Shown here: in pieces, positions 50,176 to 61,693 of the stretch
How the letters are laid out: every line of letters begins with the position of its first letter
Numbering within the stretch: the stretch's first letter is position 1
Origin: Phylloscopus collybita
Taxonomy: Eukaryota > Chordata > Aves > Passeriformes > Phylloscopidae
Direction: 5' to 3'
Length of the DNA: 64,000 bases
Assembly: GCA_027886175.1 (NCBI GenBank)
Contig: JAJNNQ010000013.1
Coordinates: 7,831,501-7,895,500 of the forward strand
Program-made: the position numbers and the translations under genes
The notes under the pieces: generated by a model
The model's database searches: none
The model's input: only the letters and a program-made list of their open reading frames with translations
Told to the model about the DNA's origin: nothing

Positions 50176-53100
50176 AGTCTGTTCATGCAAGACCTTCCCA
50201 GGTAGCTTTCAAGTCCTTTGTTTTCTGCTTGGTCTTGAGTTGTCAATGTTACTGTTCATTTGCATTTCACATCTCTGAGTAAGACAATGTCCTCAGGGTT
50301 CTGACTTGTTATTGGATGCCAGAGCTAAAAACTGAGCCATACCTTCATGTTCTATTGTATTTGATGGGGAATTCTCAGCAGTGCTGTGTCTCTTCCTGTT
50401 TGGAGGATATCTCCTTTCCTGACAAAGTTTGATACCTGCTGGTGATCAAGGTGTATCACAGAGTTAACCCTGTTCCTGCCAAGCAGAATGCTGTTGTCCT
50501 ATTCCACCAACATGTTTAATGGAAAGTGAGGGGAGGAGATGCCTCTCCTGCAGGGAGTTATAGCTGATGGATTCTAACAGGAGTTCCTCTCATTGGCAGA
50601 TTCACTCAGGAAAGATTTTATTAGGCACTGATCTATAGCAGTTTGGAGAGGAAACTTTGCTGTGCTGATGCAGAGATTTCTCCCTGCTGTTCTTAGATGA
50701 ACAGTTTTGTTAATGTACAATTCATGCCACTTCATACCTGAAGGTGGACAAGAGCTATTGCACTGTGGGCTATAATAACAGAATACACTCTAAAAGTTTG
50801 CTGAGGGATTATTAAAATCAATATAATTTTTGTTGCAGGCTTATGTGCCTGAAACAGCTCTGTTAAAATTCTAGTTTACTGAGACTAGGGAAGCATGTGG
50901 AGAACCAGGGAAATTGCTGGTGGAGCAAGACAGTGGAAGATTTTTGCAAACTTTGTTGTCTCTGTCTACATTGAGAGATTATGATGGGTTTTTCACTCTC
51001 AGGCAATAAAGGACTCATTTACAGAAATTTCAAGTTAGTAATAGATTCATTCCTCTAATAGACATTTCTCCATCTACTTTGCTGTATATTTCTAAGAATA
51101 ATTCTTAAACCAAGATTCCTAATTAATTGTTTCAGGTAATTAGTTCTGCCATAAAAAAAAAGAAGAATATTACCCAATGGAAAACAAGATAGGCACAAAC
51201 AATATTGCTCCATCTTTCTGAGTAATTAAGGTGAATATTTAGTTCCACCCAACTTTCATATGCATGACATCATTTGTTTTGTTACTAGAAGAGACCAGAG
51301 AAGAATGTATCCTTTCTTCTGCTTACAGAATCATTGTCATTCCCTCAGTTTGGTTTCTATAATTATTTAATGGCAGTTAATTCTCAGTTCCAACGACCTG
51401 CAAGCTCAAGAGCTCTACCTCTAGGAAAGCTTCCACTGTGAAAAGCATCTGAAGCAGTGACTGAGTCTGCTGATCCCTTCCTGAATATCTTAAGGAATCG
51501 AGTTACTGCTCAAAGGATAAGACATTTCTCCTCGTAGTGTTTTAGATTATGATGTTTTTACAGAAAAAGCCTTTGGTTTCCAAACACAAAGAAGTTTTCT
51601 GTGGAAGTATAAACTGGAAATCAATTTGCAAGGCTAGCTTGGGCCTCGCCCTGCAATGTCCTGGCTTGGCAGTGTTTCTGTGCTCTGGGCAGTGGTCATG
51701 TGTCTCATTAGAGCAAGGACAGTATTTCATATGTTGTAGTAAATACATTATTTAGGAAAAAACAGTGGCGACAAAGAGTTCTTTTAAGGTGTCTGTAGGA
51801 TATTTTCTGCGTGCAGTTTGGTGTTACATCTCGTCTTTCCATACTGGCAGATATCCCTCAGGACACTCCTTTTGGTCTCTCCAGCTACCAGATACTGTAA
51901 CATCACAATCCCTTGGATATATTTTGCTCTTTTATAGACTACCTATTTTGCTGTATCCTCTCTGGATCTTACCTTATATTTTGCTTCTATTTTCACTTAT
52001 CATCTTATACCTATTACCCAAAGCATTCTATCATATTTCACCCAGATCCTCCCTTATTTTTATTCCTTTAAGGACCTCCCAGAAGTATAGGCCATAACTG
52101 GGCACACTTTGTTCAGGTGTCCCAAGAGGCTCAGATGTTTTTTAAACATCTTGTGATTAAAAAAAAAAGAAAAAAAAAAAAAGAAAAAAAAAAAAAAGAA
52201 AAAGAAGTGCAATAAAATAATAATAAAAAATTGAAGAACTTTTGTATTGAGATTAGCCTGACTAAAAAAGCCCTATTCAAAAGTCACGAAATCACCAGTC
52301 TATCATGTTTCACTTGGTTCATTTTTAGCATGAAAGGTGCTGTGGCATTTTTCTGTCTCTTACATCACCTAATTGTTCCACTGGTGGTATGGAAAATAGA
52401 AATAAAAGTTTTGTTGTAAGTGGTACTCTTCTGTGAGAAACGTAGCAGTTCAATTTTCCCAACAGCAGCAGTTCCTCATTTGATTGGGGAACTCAGGGTG
52501 AAATTTGTGGAGAAGCTTGGGATAGCCCTGCACAAGGTTATGCATGTGCTGTGCTTCACCATAAATTAGTAATGTCAGGTGTGTTGCCCTTGAGGAGTGG
52601 CTACACATGTAAACAGAGGTAGATTTAAGAACGTGGTTCCATTTGCACTTTCCTCTGTTAATTTATAAATTCACATATTCAGTGTCATTGTTTTTGGTTT
52701 TTTTTTTCCCCTGGATTCCCCTATCATTCCCCAAATTATGATCACGTTGATTTTAGTTACTTGCAATACAGCTTCAATTCTAACAAGATTTTGTTTCTAT
52801 AAGGGCAAGAAAACCATGTTTTTGTAGACTGTTAGAAGTAGTAGTAAGCAGTATGTGTTGTGTGCATATTTTCCAGGATAACAAAATTTTTTAAAACAGT
52901 AACGTGATTTGCAGATATTTTCCTGATCTTTGAAAAACAATTAAAATTTTAAAAGTACTGTATATACAGTCCACATTAAACATTTTCATTATTAATTTAT
53001 TGTTTGTAATAAGTTTAACTCTAATCCAATGTTTATTAAAACTGGACAGGATTTATTAAATTGGTTCAAGATTATCAAATATGTGCAGATCTTTACATAT

Positions 53101-53288
53101 ATTACATTAATTCTCTTTCTAAATATTTGCAAAATTTATTAAGTCTTTGTAAGTCTTCTAAAAATGTTACATGACACTCAGATTGGCCATATTCATAGCA
53201 CTGTCAGAATTTACTGATTATAAAGAATAACTGAAAACGGCATCTGAAAAATGAAACAGCACACCATAGTGATTCCAAAACCATTCTG
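50174..53288. other. noncoding DNA, no gene recognised
   Basis: No gene seen. A perfect 8-bp hairpin with a 3-base loop (AGATGTTT / AAACATCT) lies at 52133-52151, just before an A-rich tract (52159-52207). Confidence 0.5.
52159..52207 (+). repeat. A-rich tract with spaced Gs
   Basis: About 49 bp of A with single Gs at 52169, 52183, 52198 and 52204. The first three are 14-15 bp apart, suggesting local duplication of an A-run-plus-G unit. Confidence 0.85.
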
Positions 53289-53345
53289 AGATATTAATTT
53301 TTTTAAAAAAATAATTAGATATTAATTTTTTTTAAAAAAATAATT
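53289..53345. repeat. tandem pair of AT-only dyads, 28 and 29 bp
   Basis: The units at 53289-53316 and 53317-53345 are identical except for one extra T. Each reads AGATATTAATT, a T run, an A run, then TAATT, so each is itself nearly self-complementary. Confidence 0.88.
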
Positions 53346-56300
53346 TTTTGCAAGGGGAAACTCCTTTGAACATTTCAATGCAACATCTCCTTTGCAGATG
53401 GGGTGAAGGTGCAGCTATGTGTGCACTCAGCTTTAGTCAGTCTTGCAGCCCCAGTGAGCCCTTCCAAAGTTTAGTGAGGGCATTGGATTCAGACTCGGGG
53501 GATCTGGATTCAGAAAGTTTATGGAAATTCGGATTAGTAATACTTAGGTGCCTTGCACTGAGTGTTCAACTCTGAGATAGTGCAAATCACCAGGAATTTT
53601 AAAAAATCTTAACATTACTACTCCTGTGTCTCTTTCTTCTGTGCAACATAAGGAAGTGGACACAATCCTGCAAATCAGGGCAGGTGGCATGGAAATGAGC
53701 TGATCATTACTTATAACATTTTTGGAGAGTGTGTTGATCATAATCATGTAAGTACCTTTCAGATAAAACAGATTTTTTTTGCCACTACCAAAATATTTTT
53801 AGTGTATGAAATATTTGTTTCAAACTTGAAAGTTTCATTTTGTAAAACAGTTCCTGATATTTACCAAAGTGTGAATATTCAGTTTGGGGTTTTGTTTTTT
53901 GGCCTTTGATGACTCAAAGCCATGGTGTAGAGGCTGTCTGTGACCTGTGCCCAAGGTCCAGCCCAGGCCAGGCTCATGAAGCTGCAGCAGTTGTCACTCA
54001 GTCCTTCACAGCCTTTGATGGGCACAGTCACACGTGCTGCTTGGGATGCTTGTGAAAACAGCAGAGGTGATGTTAATTTTCCAGCTGAATTTTGCAACCT
54101 GAATGTCCCCTGGTGGTATAAACAAGAGGAAAGCACATTCAGAATCCTGTGAACCAGCTCCTAGAAATTAAGTTCTGGCTCAATAGATAAATAGTTGTTG
54201 GGAAGAATAACATTCCACTTTTATTCCACTCAACACAGAAATATTATCCAAGAGACTGCCAGAATTCAAAGGTAATTTTTCTTTCTGTAATATTCCTTTT
54301 AGACATCTTCATTTAAATACACAATGCATTTGTCTCAAGTACACAGGGAAATATGCTATGAACAAGATCATTGTCTGATGCAAACCAAAACAAGACTATG
54401 GAATTTCATTGGAACAATGGAAATTAAAATGAACTATGGTCTTCGTGTTAATGCTGAATTTTAAGTCTGTTTTCTCTTGTATTTAACCTTTGGGTAGGCT
54501 CATTACAGTAGGCATTGTATGCATCTTCTTCTGAGCTATTCATTTTAACAGCCTTCCACGGAGTATGTGAGCATTTTCCTTTGGGCAAAGAAAGCACACA
54601 CTTAACATTTCTGTTCTGAACTGTATCTTAAATGAACCCTTTAGTAGTTATGAAATATGTAATTAAAGCTGTAATCCCATGGAGCACTGAAATGTATGCT
54701 TAGGAACTTGTAGAGTCTTATGGACTTTCTGGGTCTATGGGCAAGGTTTATATCACTCCTGACTTAGCCTACATTTTGTTTTCAGGCAGCTGGTACCATG
54801 GCATGAAGGTTTTCTTGCAAGGGAGTATTTCATCCAGCTGTGGGAAATTCTCATATTCAATTTGAGGCTAAGGAGAATTCTTATCAGCCAAAGAGATGAC
54901 GAAGAGGCCAAACTGGGTAACAGGATGTTCCTGAGGTTTTCTGCGTTGGTCACACAGTTGGATAATTTGGAATGCTTTTCTGCCTATAAAGCAACTGATT
55001 GAAATTTTCATTCCAGCTCTATTTCCAGAAAGGTGTGGAGTTCCTCAGACACCTATGGGCAGCCTGAAAGAGTGAAGTGGTCAGTCTCAGGAGTGATGGC
55101 AGAGCTGAGATCATTGCATAGGGTCCAAAAGCAGTATAGGAGGGAGAGTTTAGGTTCTAGGCAGGGCAGGGAATCACTTGCAACCTAACTCCTGAGATGT
55201 TTTTCCCAGCTGATAGGAATTGCAGGCAAGGTGATTTGTCTGGAACTATGAGCTATGGGAACAAATTCAGCACCACAGGTGGGTGCCTCTGTAAATGATG
55301 AATTCAGAATCTTTTTACAGACAGAGAACCTTATTCTTTTAAGAGAGGAAGAATCTCTCTCTGAGAAAAATCCAAAGACTGTGCTCTTGGACATGAGAAG
55401 GAAGGATGGGTTCTAGTTTACTCATGCAGGTAGCATTTGGTGTCACATTTTTAAAATCCAGGAATATGTACATAACAGCAAGTTGTGAGATTTTCAGAGG
55501 ACAAAACCCCAAAATTTTTCACCTCACAAAACTGTTAGTCAGTTGAGAACTGAAGATGCGCAGAGTCAGATGTTGTGGTGCAGAAGGTCACTCCTGTGGG
55601 AGTGAGAAAAATCAGTGAGACTCATTTATAGTAGCTAATTATTGACTTGTATCCAGAAACTCTTCAGAAGGAAAGGATGAGAGCCCTAAGGCATTTTCTC
55701 TCCTACCTGAGGAGCATAACTACAAGATGAGGGTCAGATATTTCTGTAGCCATGATTCTTTCATTCCTGACTGCATAGCAGTTTGAAAGTTTTCTGTATC
55801 TTCATGGTTTGTGCACTGTCATGGGATTTGAGTTCAAAAACCTCAGGCTGAAGTGGGGCCTACAATTAGATAAGTGCTGTAAGTGCCAGACTATTTGGCA
55901 AGAAATAGGCACCATCGCTGGTGTGAATGAGTAGTGAGTGTTTGGAATATGCTTCACTTCTCCAGGGACTGACACGCTGGGTTTTGTCTTTCCTAAATCC
56001 CAAACAGCTTTAAGCAGAGATGGCCAGGTGGCCAGCTCAAGAAAAGATAGATATCCTTTGGGACATCCTCTGTTGTACAAATATAGCCATAGCTCTGTGC
56101 GTAAATTCCTGAACACTTTGTCGAAGGTTGACCTAAAATAGTTCAGAGGAAGCCATTTAATTTCATCCAGTCCCTTCTTCATGGAGCCATACAAATTGTT
56201 ACTTGGCTAGAACATATCAGCCAGAAAGACATCTTGTTTTCATTTGAAGGATCTAAAAGATGAAGCCACCGTTTCATCCCTTTATTGACACTCGTGTTAA

Positions 56301-57336
56301 ATTATGCACCCAGCTCCTCAGTTGAATTTGCCTGGCTTTCATTTGCACATGATAGGAGCACGGTCTCACGGACGAGCTGCAGTGGCTTTGTACCAGTTGT
56401 GTGGGAATAGTTTTTCAATCCAAGCATTTCTTAAAAACTGCAAATCTCTTTTCTTTGGCTCCTCTGGAGGTCTGTAGCTTTACACATACAGCTTGTTTAC
56501 TAGAGCATTCATTTGAGCTGAATATCACATCAGCAGTACATGTGAGTTAAACAGCTACTGCTGGAGTGGGAAGTTATTGTTTTTTAATTGTTCTTCTGTG
56601 TTTGTTAACATTTGATCTCCTTTAACACCTTATAGAGATACATTTTTTTGTGGCACAGCTTGCCCCAGTTTGGATAGATCAATCTGGTGTATGTGAAAGA
56701 CAGCTTCATTTACTGTCCTTGACATAACTAACCTTACGTTAACAGGAACACTTCTTCCTAGCTAGACTTACTATTTATTCAGAATCTTAATAGATGGGCT
56801 TTGTGCCTAGAAATTTTAAATGCTGCTTATCCTATATTTTAAATCAAAGTGTATATTTCTGTTGAGAATTCTCCATCTTCTTTTTTTTTAGTTTTTTTTT
56901 TTACAAAAGAGGTAAGTGTTTTCATTCACCTTTTGTGACTTACAAGCTATTGAGTAGCACTTGTTGTGTTTTAATGTCACATTATATGTATTATAGCTGA
57001 TAAAGAAATGTCATTTTCCCTCTATTGCTAATACCCTTTAAGACACTTAAACAAGATGTTTTGATTGAAACTGTTTATCTAGCAGAATATATTTAAAATA
57101 ACATCATGAATTTGTTGGAGAAGATCAAAAGTGAGTGAGGTTCTTCTTCCCCATACATTCAGTGTGATGATTCCCTCTAAATTAGTAAATATCTGAGAAC
57201 TGAGCTGTGCAAGGCATGTAGGTTGGGAAGGTGTTTGCCTTGCCAGATTTTCTACGGACACATGTATGTATATCTACACAGTAACTATTCCCTGCTACTG
57301 AGCTTCTGGCAAGCCATTCCAGAGCTAGAGATTGCC
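53346..57336. other. noncoding DNA, no gene recognised
   Basis: The minus-strand frame 55802-56194 (130 codons) is the longest but has no recognisable domain. The stretch 56265-56400 retains several CpGs in a CpG-poor region and may be constrained. T-rich runs lie at 56881-56902. Confidence 0.45.
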
Positions 57337-57395
57337 TGTGTAGTATAGCTCAGTGAGTTAGAGCACGATGCTGATAATGCTGTGGTTGCACAGTC
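57337..57395 (+). pseudogene. tRNA-Ile(GAT)-like relic (tRNA pseudogene or tRNA-derived SINE head)
   Basis: The D-arm is well preserved: TAGCTC at 57346-57351, then AGTGAGTTA and GAGC, with GCTC pairing GAGC. It also matches the Pol III A-box. The anticodon-loop string CTGATAA (57371-57377) puts GAT in the anticodon position, as in isoleucine tRNA. The order TAGCTCAG..GTTAGAGC..TGCTGATAA..GGTTGC parallels vertebrate tRNA-Ile. The anticodon stem has mismatches, the acceptor stem does not close and there is no intact GGTTCGANTCC B-box, so it cannot be a functional tRNA gene. Passerine genomes contain a tRNA-Ile-headed SINE (TguSINE1), but no CR1-like tail is visible downstream here. Confidence 0.55.
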
Positions 57396-60300
57396 AGAGT
57401 GATCAAACAAGCAAACAGGACACCTGTGAATCCTTTCTATCATTTGCAGATAAGATGGGTCCATGGCCATTTTCTAGGTATGATTATATTTTCTAGGTTT
57501 ATTTTCTAGAGTATGACTTCTCACTAGTGCAGATTTTCTCTCAACTTCTGCTATTCATCACACAAAAGTGAATTTTAATATCCTGTTTCTTTAGTGTTTC
57601 AGAAAACTACTGAAACAGGCCTCTTTCTCTGTGGATATTAGAATTAATAGGACTGCTTCCTCCATGACCCTGGACCTTATTTTCCCCTGTGCCCCTTGGT
57701 CTAGGAATATAGAGAAGTTCTGATAGTGAGAGGAATGGCTGGGACTGGCCTGGTTCCCCATGATATTCAATGAGCAAAATCACAAACAGAGCTAGCAAGG
57801 CAAAACCTGTTCTCTGGGGTCCAGGACAGCTGGATTTATGTGCACTCCTGCCTCATCCTTTCCTGTTCAGGAACTTGTGTCTTCCTGTAAGGAATGGGTG
57901 GTGCAGAGTGAGTCATCCTGGCACTCAGCCACCTGGCATTGCTTCTTTTTTTTTGAGGAAAATCCCCTGGCTTTTGTAGGGCACTCCTGAGACCTAGCAC
58001 AAAGGGGCCAGAATCTGGCCCAGGAACCATAACACATGCAGCTCACTGAAACTGCTTAACTCTGTCCCACAGCTAAAACACACCATTGTCTGCCCATCAT
58101 ATCTTGTGGAAGCTCATGGTGATTTTTTCCATGCATCTTATCCAACTGTATGTTGTTATCAAGTGCAGCTTCTGTTTGTTAGTTCCTTAGATAAAGGCCT
58201 CCCTAAGTCTGATCCATGCTCTGCTATTGTGCCTCTTCCTATATCACTGTATGTGGTGCATTTCTTCTTTTATGTCTCTTCCAAAAGTATCTCAGAGCAT
58301 CCATCCGTCATCTGGTGATAGGACTTGCTCACTGTGATTATTCTCTTTTCCAGAAATAAAATGTATGGCATACATAGTATTTAGCAACATTGTACAGAAC
58401 TCTGCTCTGTATCATAAAGAGATTAGGGCCTCTTAATGTAACACAGTTTCCAGCTGCAGCCATAGACTGTACTTTTATTAACTGAAAGGTACGTATAGAT
58501 GTGTCCTGTTTTCCTGTGTTTTATTTCTGGATTCTACTCGTTTCAAACTTATCCATGCCAGGTTTGCTGGGGCATATGTGTGTGTTTGTAGATACCTTGC
58601 AATAGCTAACAGACTATTTCCAGGGAAGGTCTGATCACATCCTCAGACGTACTAAACACACGAGACATCTCAAAGTGAGCAAGTGAGTTGGTTTTTATAC
58701 ATAGGGTAGAATGTTTCTTGAATTTTTTGTTGGTTTTGATAGCATTTCTGGTGTATTCATCAGCTATAGACACAGCAATATCATTAAAGACTTTCCACTT
58801 TCCACTTTAAATTTCAGGATTTATCATGACATACTTTTCATGCTTTGTTTCCCATTTTTTCAAAATTCTAATGCTGTGAAAGCAACGTGCATAGGGATAT
58901 GATCTTATTGGGTTTGTGCTGGAGGAGTGCAGTTTTTTGGGCATTTTGTGAGTTCAGAGGTACAAGTTGGGTTATCTAGGAATGAAGTCACATGTCCTGA
59001 ACAAGTTCCATATGGAATGAAAGGCAGCAACATTTGTTTAGCAACATGGGTGGACATGAACACAGAAGCCTGGTGTGAGTTCCCTGCCCTGAGTTTTTGG
59101 TCAATAACAAGGTGAAAATCAATGGAGCACTGGTAAGGAAAATAATGGGCCATTTTTAGAAATATTAGCTCTGAAAGGCCACTGTCTTAAGAACATTAGA
59201 AAAAAAATACCAAGGCAAAAATAATAATAATAAAAAGCAATTTTAGAAATGGAAAATTTCATACCAATTTTTAAAATTTTGGTACTGTTGTTATAAGTAA
59301 AAAGAAAACAAATTTTCAGTAGGAGTGACAGATATTTTCCCTTAAAGTTGACACAAGTTGTCTCTTTTATCATATTTATATATCTAAAACATAAGTCCTG
59401 GAGACAGTGACTTGGATCTCTCCATACTCCTGTCTGTAGCTGATACCTGTAAAGAATGAAGGATCTGAAAACAGGGGCTACTGTTGTTTCTCTTGGGGCT
59501 TTTCTGAGTTAGGGTCTGAGCTGATGTGATTCTTGAAAGCCTTCAACTTAAGGGTCATTCAGCAGCAACATGCTTGCTACATAAAAGAAGCCAGTCCTGG
59601 CATCTGTATTCTTCTTGAGTAAGCTGTAGGTTCTGTACAGACTGGGATCAAGCAGGCCCCAGAGCATTTGAATAAAGTGTGGGACTGAGTCAGTCACAAG
59701 CTAAACGCATTTGTGGAAACTGTTGGCACCTCAATACTTGTGAGTGAATTAATTGTAGTTCAAAACTGGGATAAGAGATCAGAAACAGCATAAAAAACAA
59801 AAGCTAGACTGCCTTGGATTATATGATGCTTGGGGATTAAAAAAGTCTGATGGAAATGTACAGCCACATCTTTAGGCTTCTCAGCTGGTAGATTTTGCAT
59901 TAAGGAAATACTTGCAGAGGTGTTTTAGGAAAACCAATAGAGAGGTATACTTTTAGTGGGGTTGCCTCAGCTTGTCTTCAAATTTTTATTTTAGGAAACA
60001 GGCCTAAATGGTAATTTCTGAAAAGTTCAAATTCAGGAGCAGAGCAGAAGGGAGGAGCAGTGGGTGATGCCTCAAATCTCACAGCGTTTTCGTGATTCCT
60101 TTGTGGCCCGTGGTCTGCCAGGTGACTGGAGGAGGACTGCTTTTCTCTCCACCAGCTGTGGCACTGATTTGGCCCTCTGGGTTCCTGCAGTCTGTGGGCT
60201 TTATAAACTCTGTAAGCACTGAAGTCCACACTTGGGAGGTATCAGCACAAGGTAAGGGCCCCAAACGTATAATTAAACAAAGCACATGTAGTGTGAGGTC

Positions 60301-61679
60301 ACCAGCAGTAGCGCTTTTGGAAGTTTTGATGGTGTGTTCTTTGTTCTGTCTGTCTGTCTGTCTGTGTAGGCACACAAATGCATGATAGATTAATTGAGTT
60401 AAATATATCCCAAAGTTGTTTGAAACAATGCCTATTTAATTTTTTCAAGAGGCTGCACAGAAGTATAGCATTGTACCACAAATAAAAGTGTTGCCACAAT
60501 GCCTGTAAATCAGAGCTTTAAACTATGTTTCAATTATCCTTCTATTATCCAGCTGGTGTTTAAACATGTTTATTATTCAAATCAGTAGAGAATGTGCTGC
60601 TGTTGTGTAAACAACTGTCAATTGCTGAAACAATGATTACAAGGCACCATCTCTTTCAGGTGTACTTAGAGGTACTTATACCTCAACCACTTGTATTTAA
60701 ATAACATGCAAACACAATGCTTGAGTGACTACTTTCACTCCTGTTTCCAATACCTCGTGCCAATTCTATTACATTAAGAGGGAAATCTATTACATTTTTC
60801 ATTTATACACATCTGTACTCTGTTTTTAACCATTGTATCATTAAGGCTTGAGTTAATATAATAGATATGCCAAGAGATGCAGTACATATTGAGAAATCCT
60901 GTTCAAAATAAAAGCCAATTTCTCTGTATAATTTTAGGGCATTTGAAAGCTTTTATGAAAACAATAATAAGAAAATTATTTTCTGAAGAGGAAGACTGAG
61001 AAATAAAAGATTTAGTTGTGGAACTCTGGTATCCTCCAACCTCTATTTGTTTTGATGTAAACCAAGTACATTACAAGTTAGTTTTGCTTTTTTTTTTTTT
61101 TCAGGTAGGCATTAACGAAATATAATATTGATGGCTCTGAACTGTCTTTTCTTGCATGTGACAGTATTCAGTATCTTTACACACACTTAGTGCAGGGCAA
61201 AGGTAGTTTAACAAGCTGTGTTTGCCAAGTGAGCTTTTGAGGCCAACTCTCTACTGATTTGTCATAAACCGGAAGGGAGAATGTTTTAAAAAACTGCATT
61301 TGGTAAAACGCTGATAGGATCCTCAAAAACAGTAACTGAGGGGAAAATTTTATGCTAATCTCAATGAAGCAAAGAGAGTATTTGTCTGTCTTCTGCCTTC
61401 TAAGAAGATGAAACCTGGAAAACAAAAGCAGATACTAAAAAAAGTAAAAGAAGCAAACCTCCTGGCTAGTGATATAGCCATTGCTTCATGCACCCCTCCC
61501 CCCTTTTCCTGTCTTTTAAGTTAGATGCTTAAATACAAAGCTAATGGAAGAAACAAACAGTACAACACTACCACAAGGATAAGCTGTTATAGTGTGCTGA
61601 TAAAATATGACATTCTTTTTCAAAACTTAATAGAGATGCTTTGACTGTTGTTCTACAGTCAACAAGGCTGGTCTAATTG
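57396..61679. other. noncoding DNA, no gene recognised
   Basis: No gene seen. Three ATTTTCTAG words occur within 57469-57511. A TTTCCAC duplication lies near 58792-58806, a short (AAT)n near 59220-59233 and a TCTG run at 60344. From 60,500 onward the DNA is AT-rich and repeat-poor. Confidence 0.5.
60344..60366. repeat. (TCTG)n microsatellite
   Basis: About five TCTG units ending in TGTG. Confidence 0.9.
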
Positions 61680-61693
61680 GTGGCCATGGCAAC
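61680..61693. promoter_or_regulatory. RFX X-box-like motif
   Basis: GTGGCC-AT-GGCAAC fits the X-box consensus GTNRCC-N0-3-RGYAAC recognised by RFX transcription factors, which control ciliary and MHC class II genes in vertebrates. The match is to the sequence pattern only; no nearby promoter or target gene is visible in the window. Confidence 0.45.

Noticed and set aside
51395..51420. Possible third copy of the duplicated element (GCTCAAGAGCTCTA)
   Set aside because: Only about 14 bases match; the neighbouring shared blocks are absent.
55802..56194. 130-codon minus-strand frame
   Set aside because: Begins plausibly but has no recognisable domain or motif and no supporting signals; treated as chance.
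57337..57395. Functional tRNA gene
   Set aside because: T-arm/B-box missing, acceptor stem does not pair and the anticodon stem is mismatched.
61088..61110. Strong splice-acceptor-like T14CAG
   Set aside because: No open frame or convincing donor follows.
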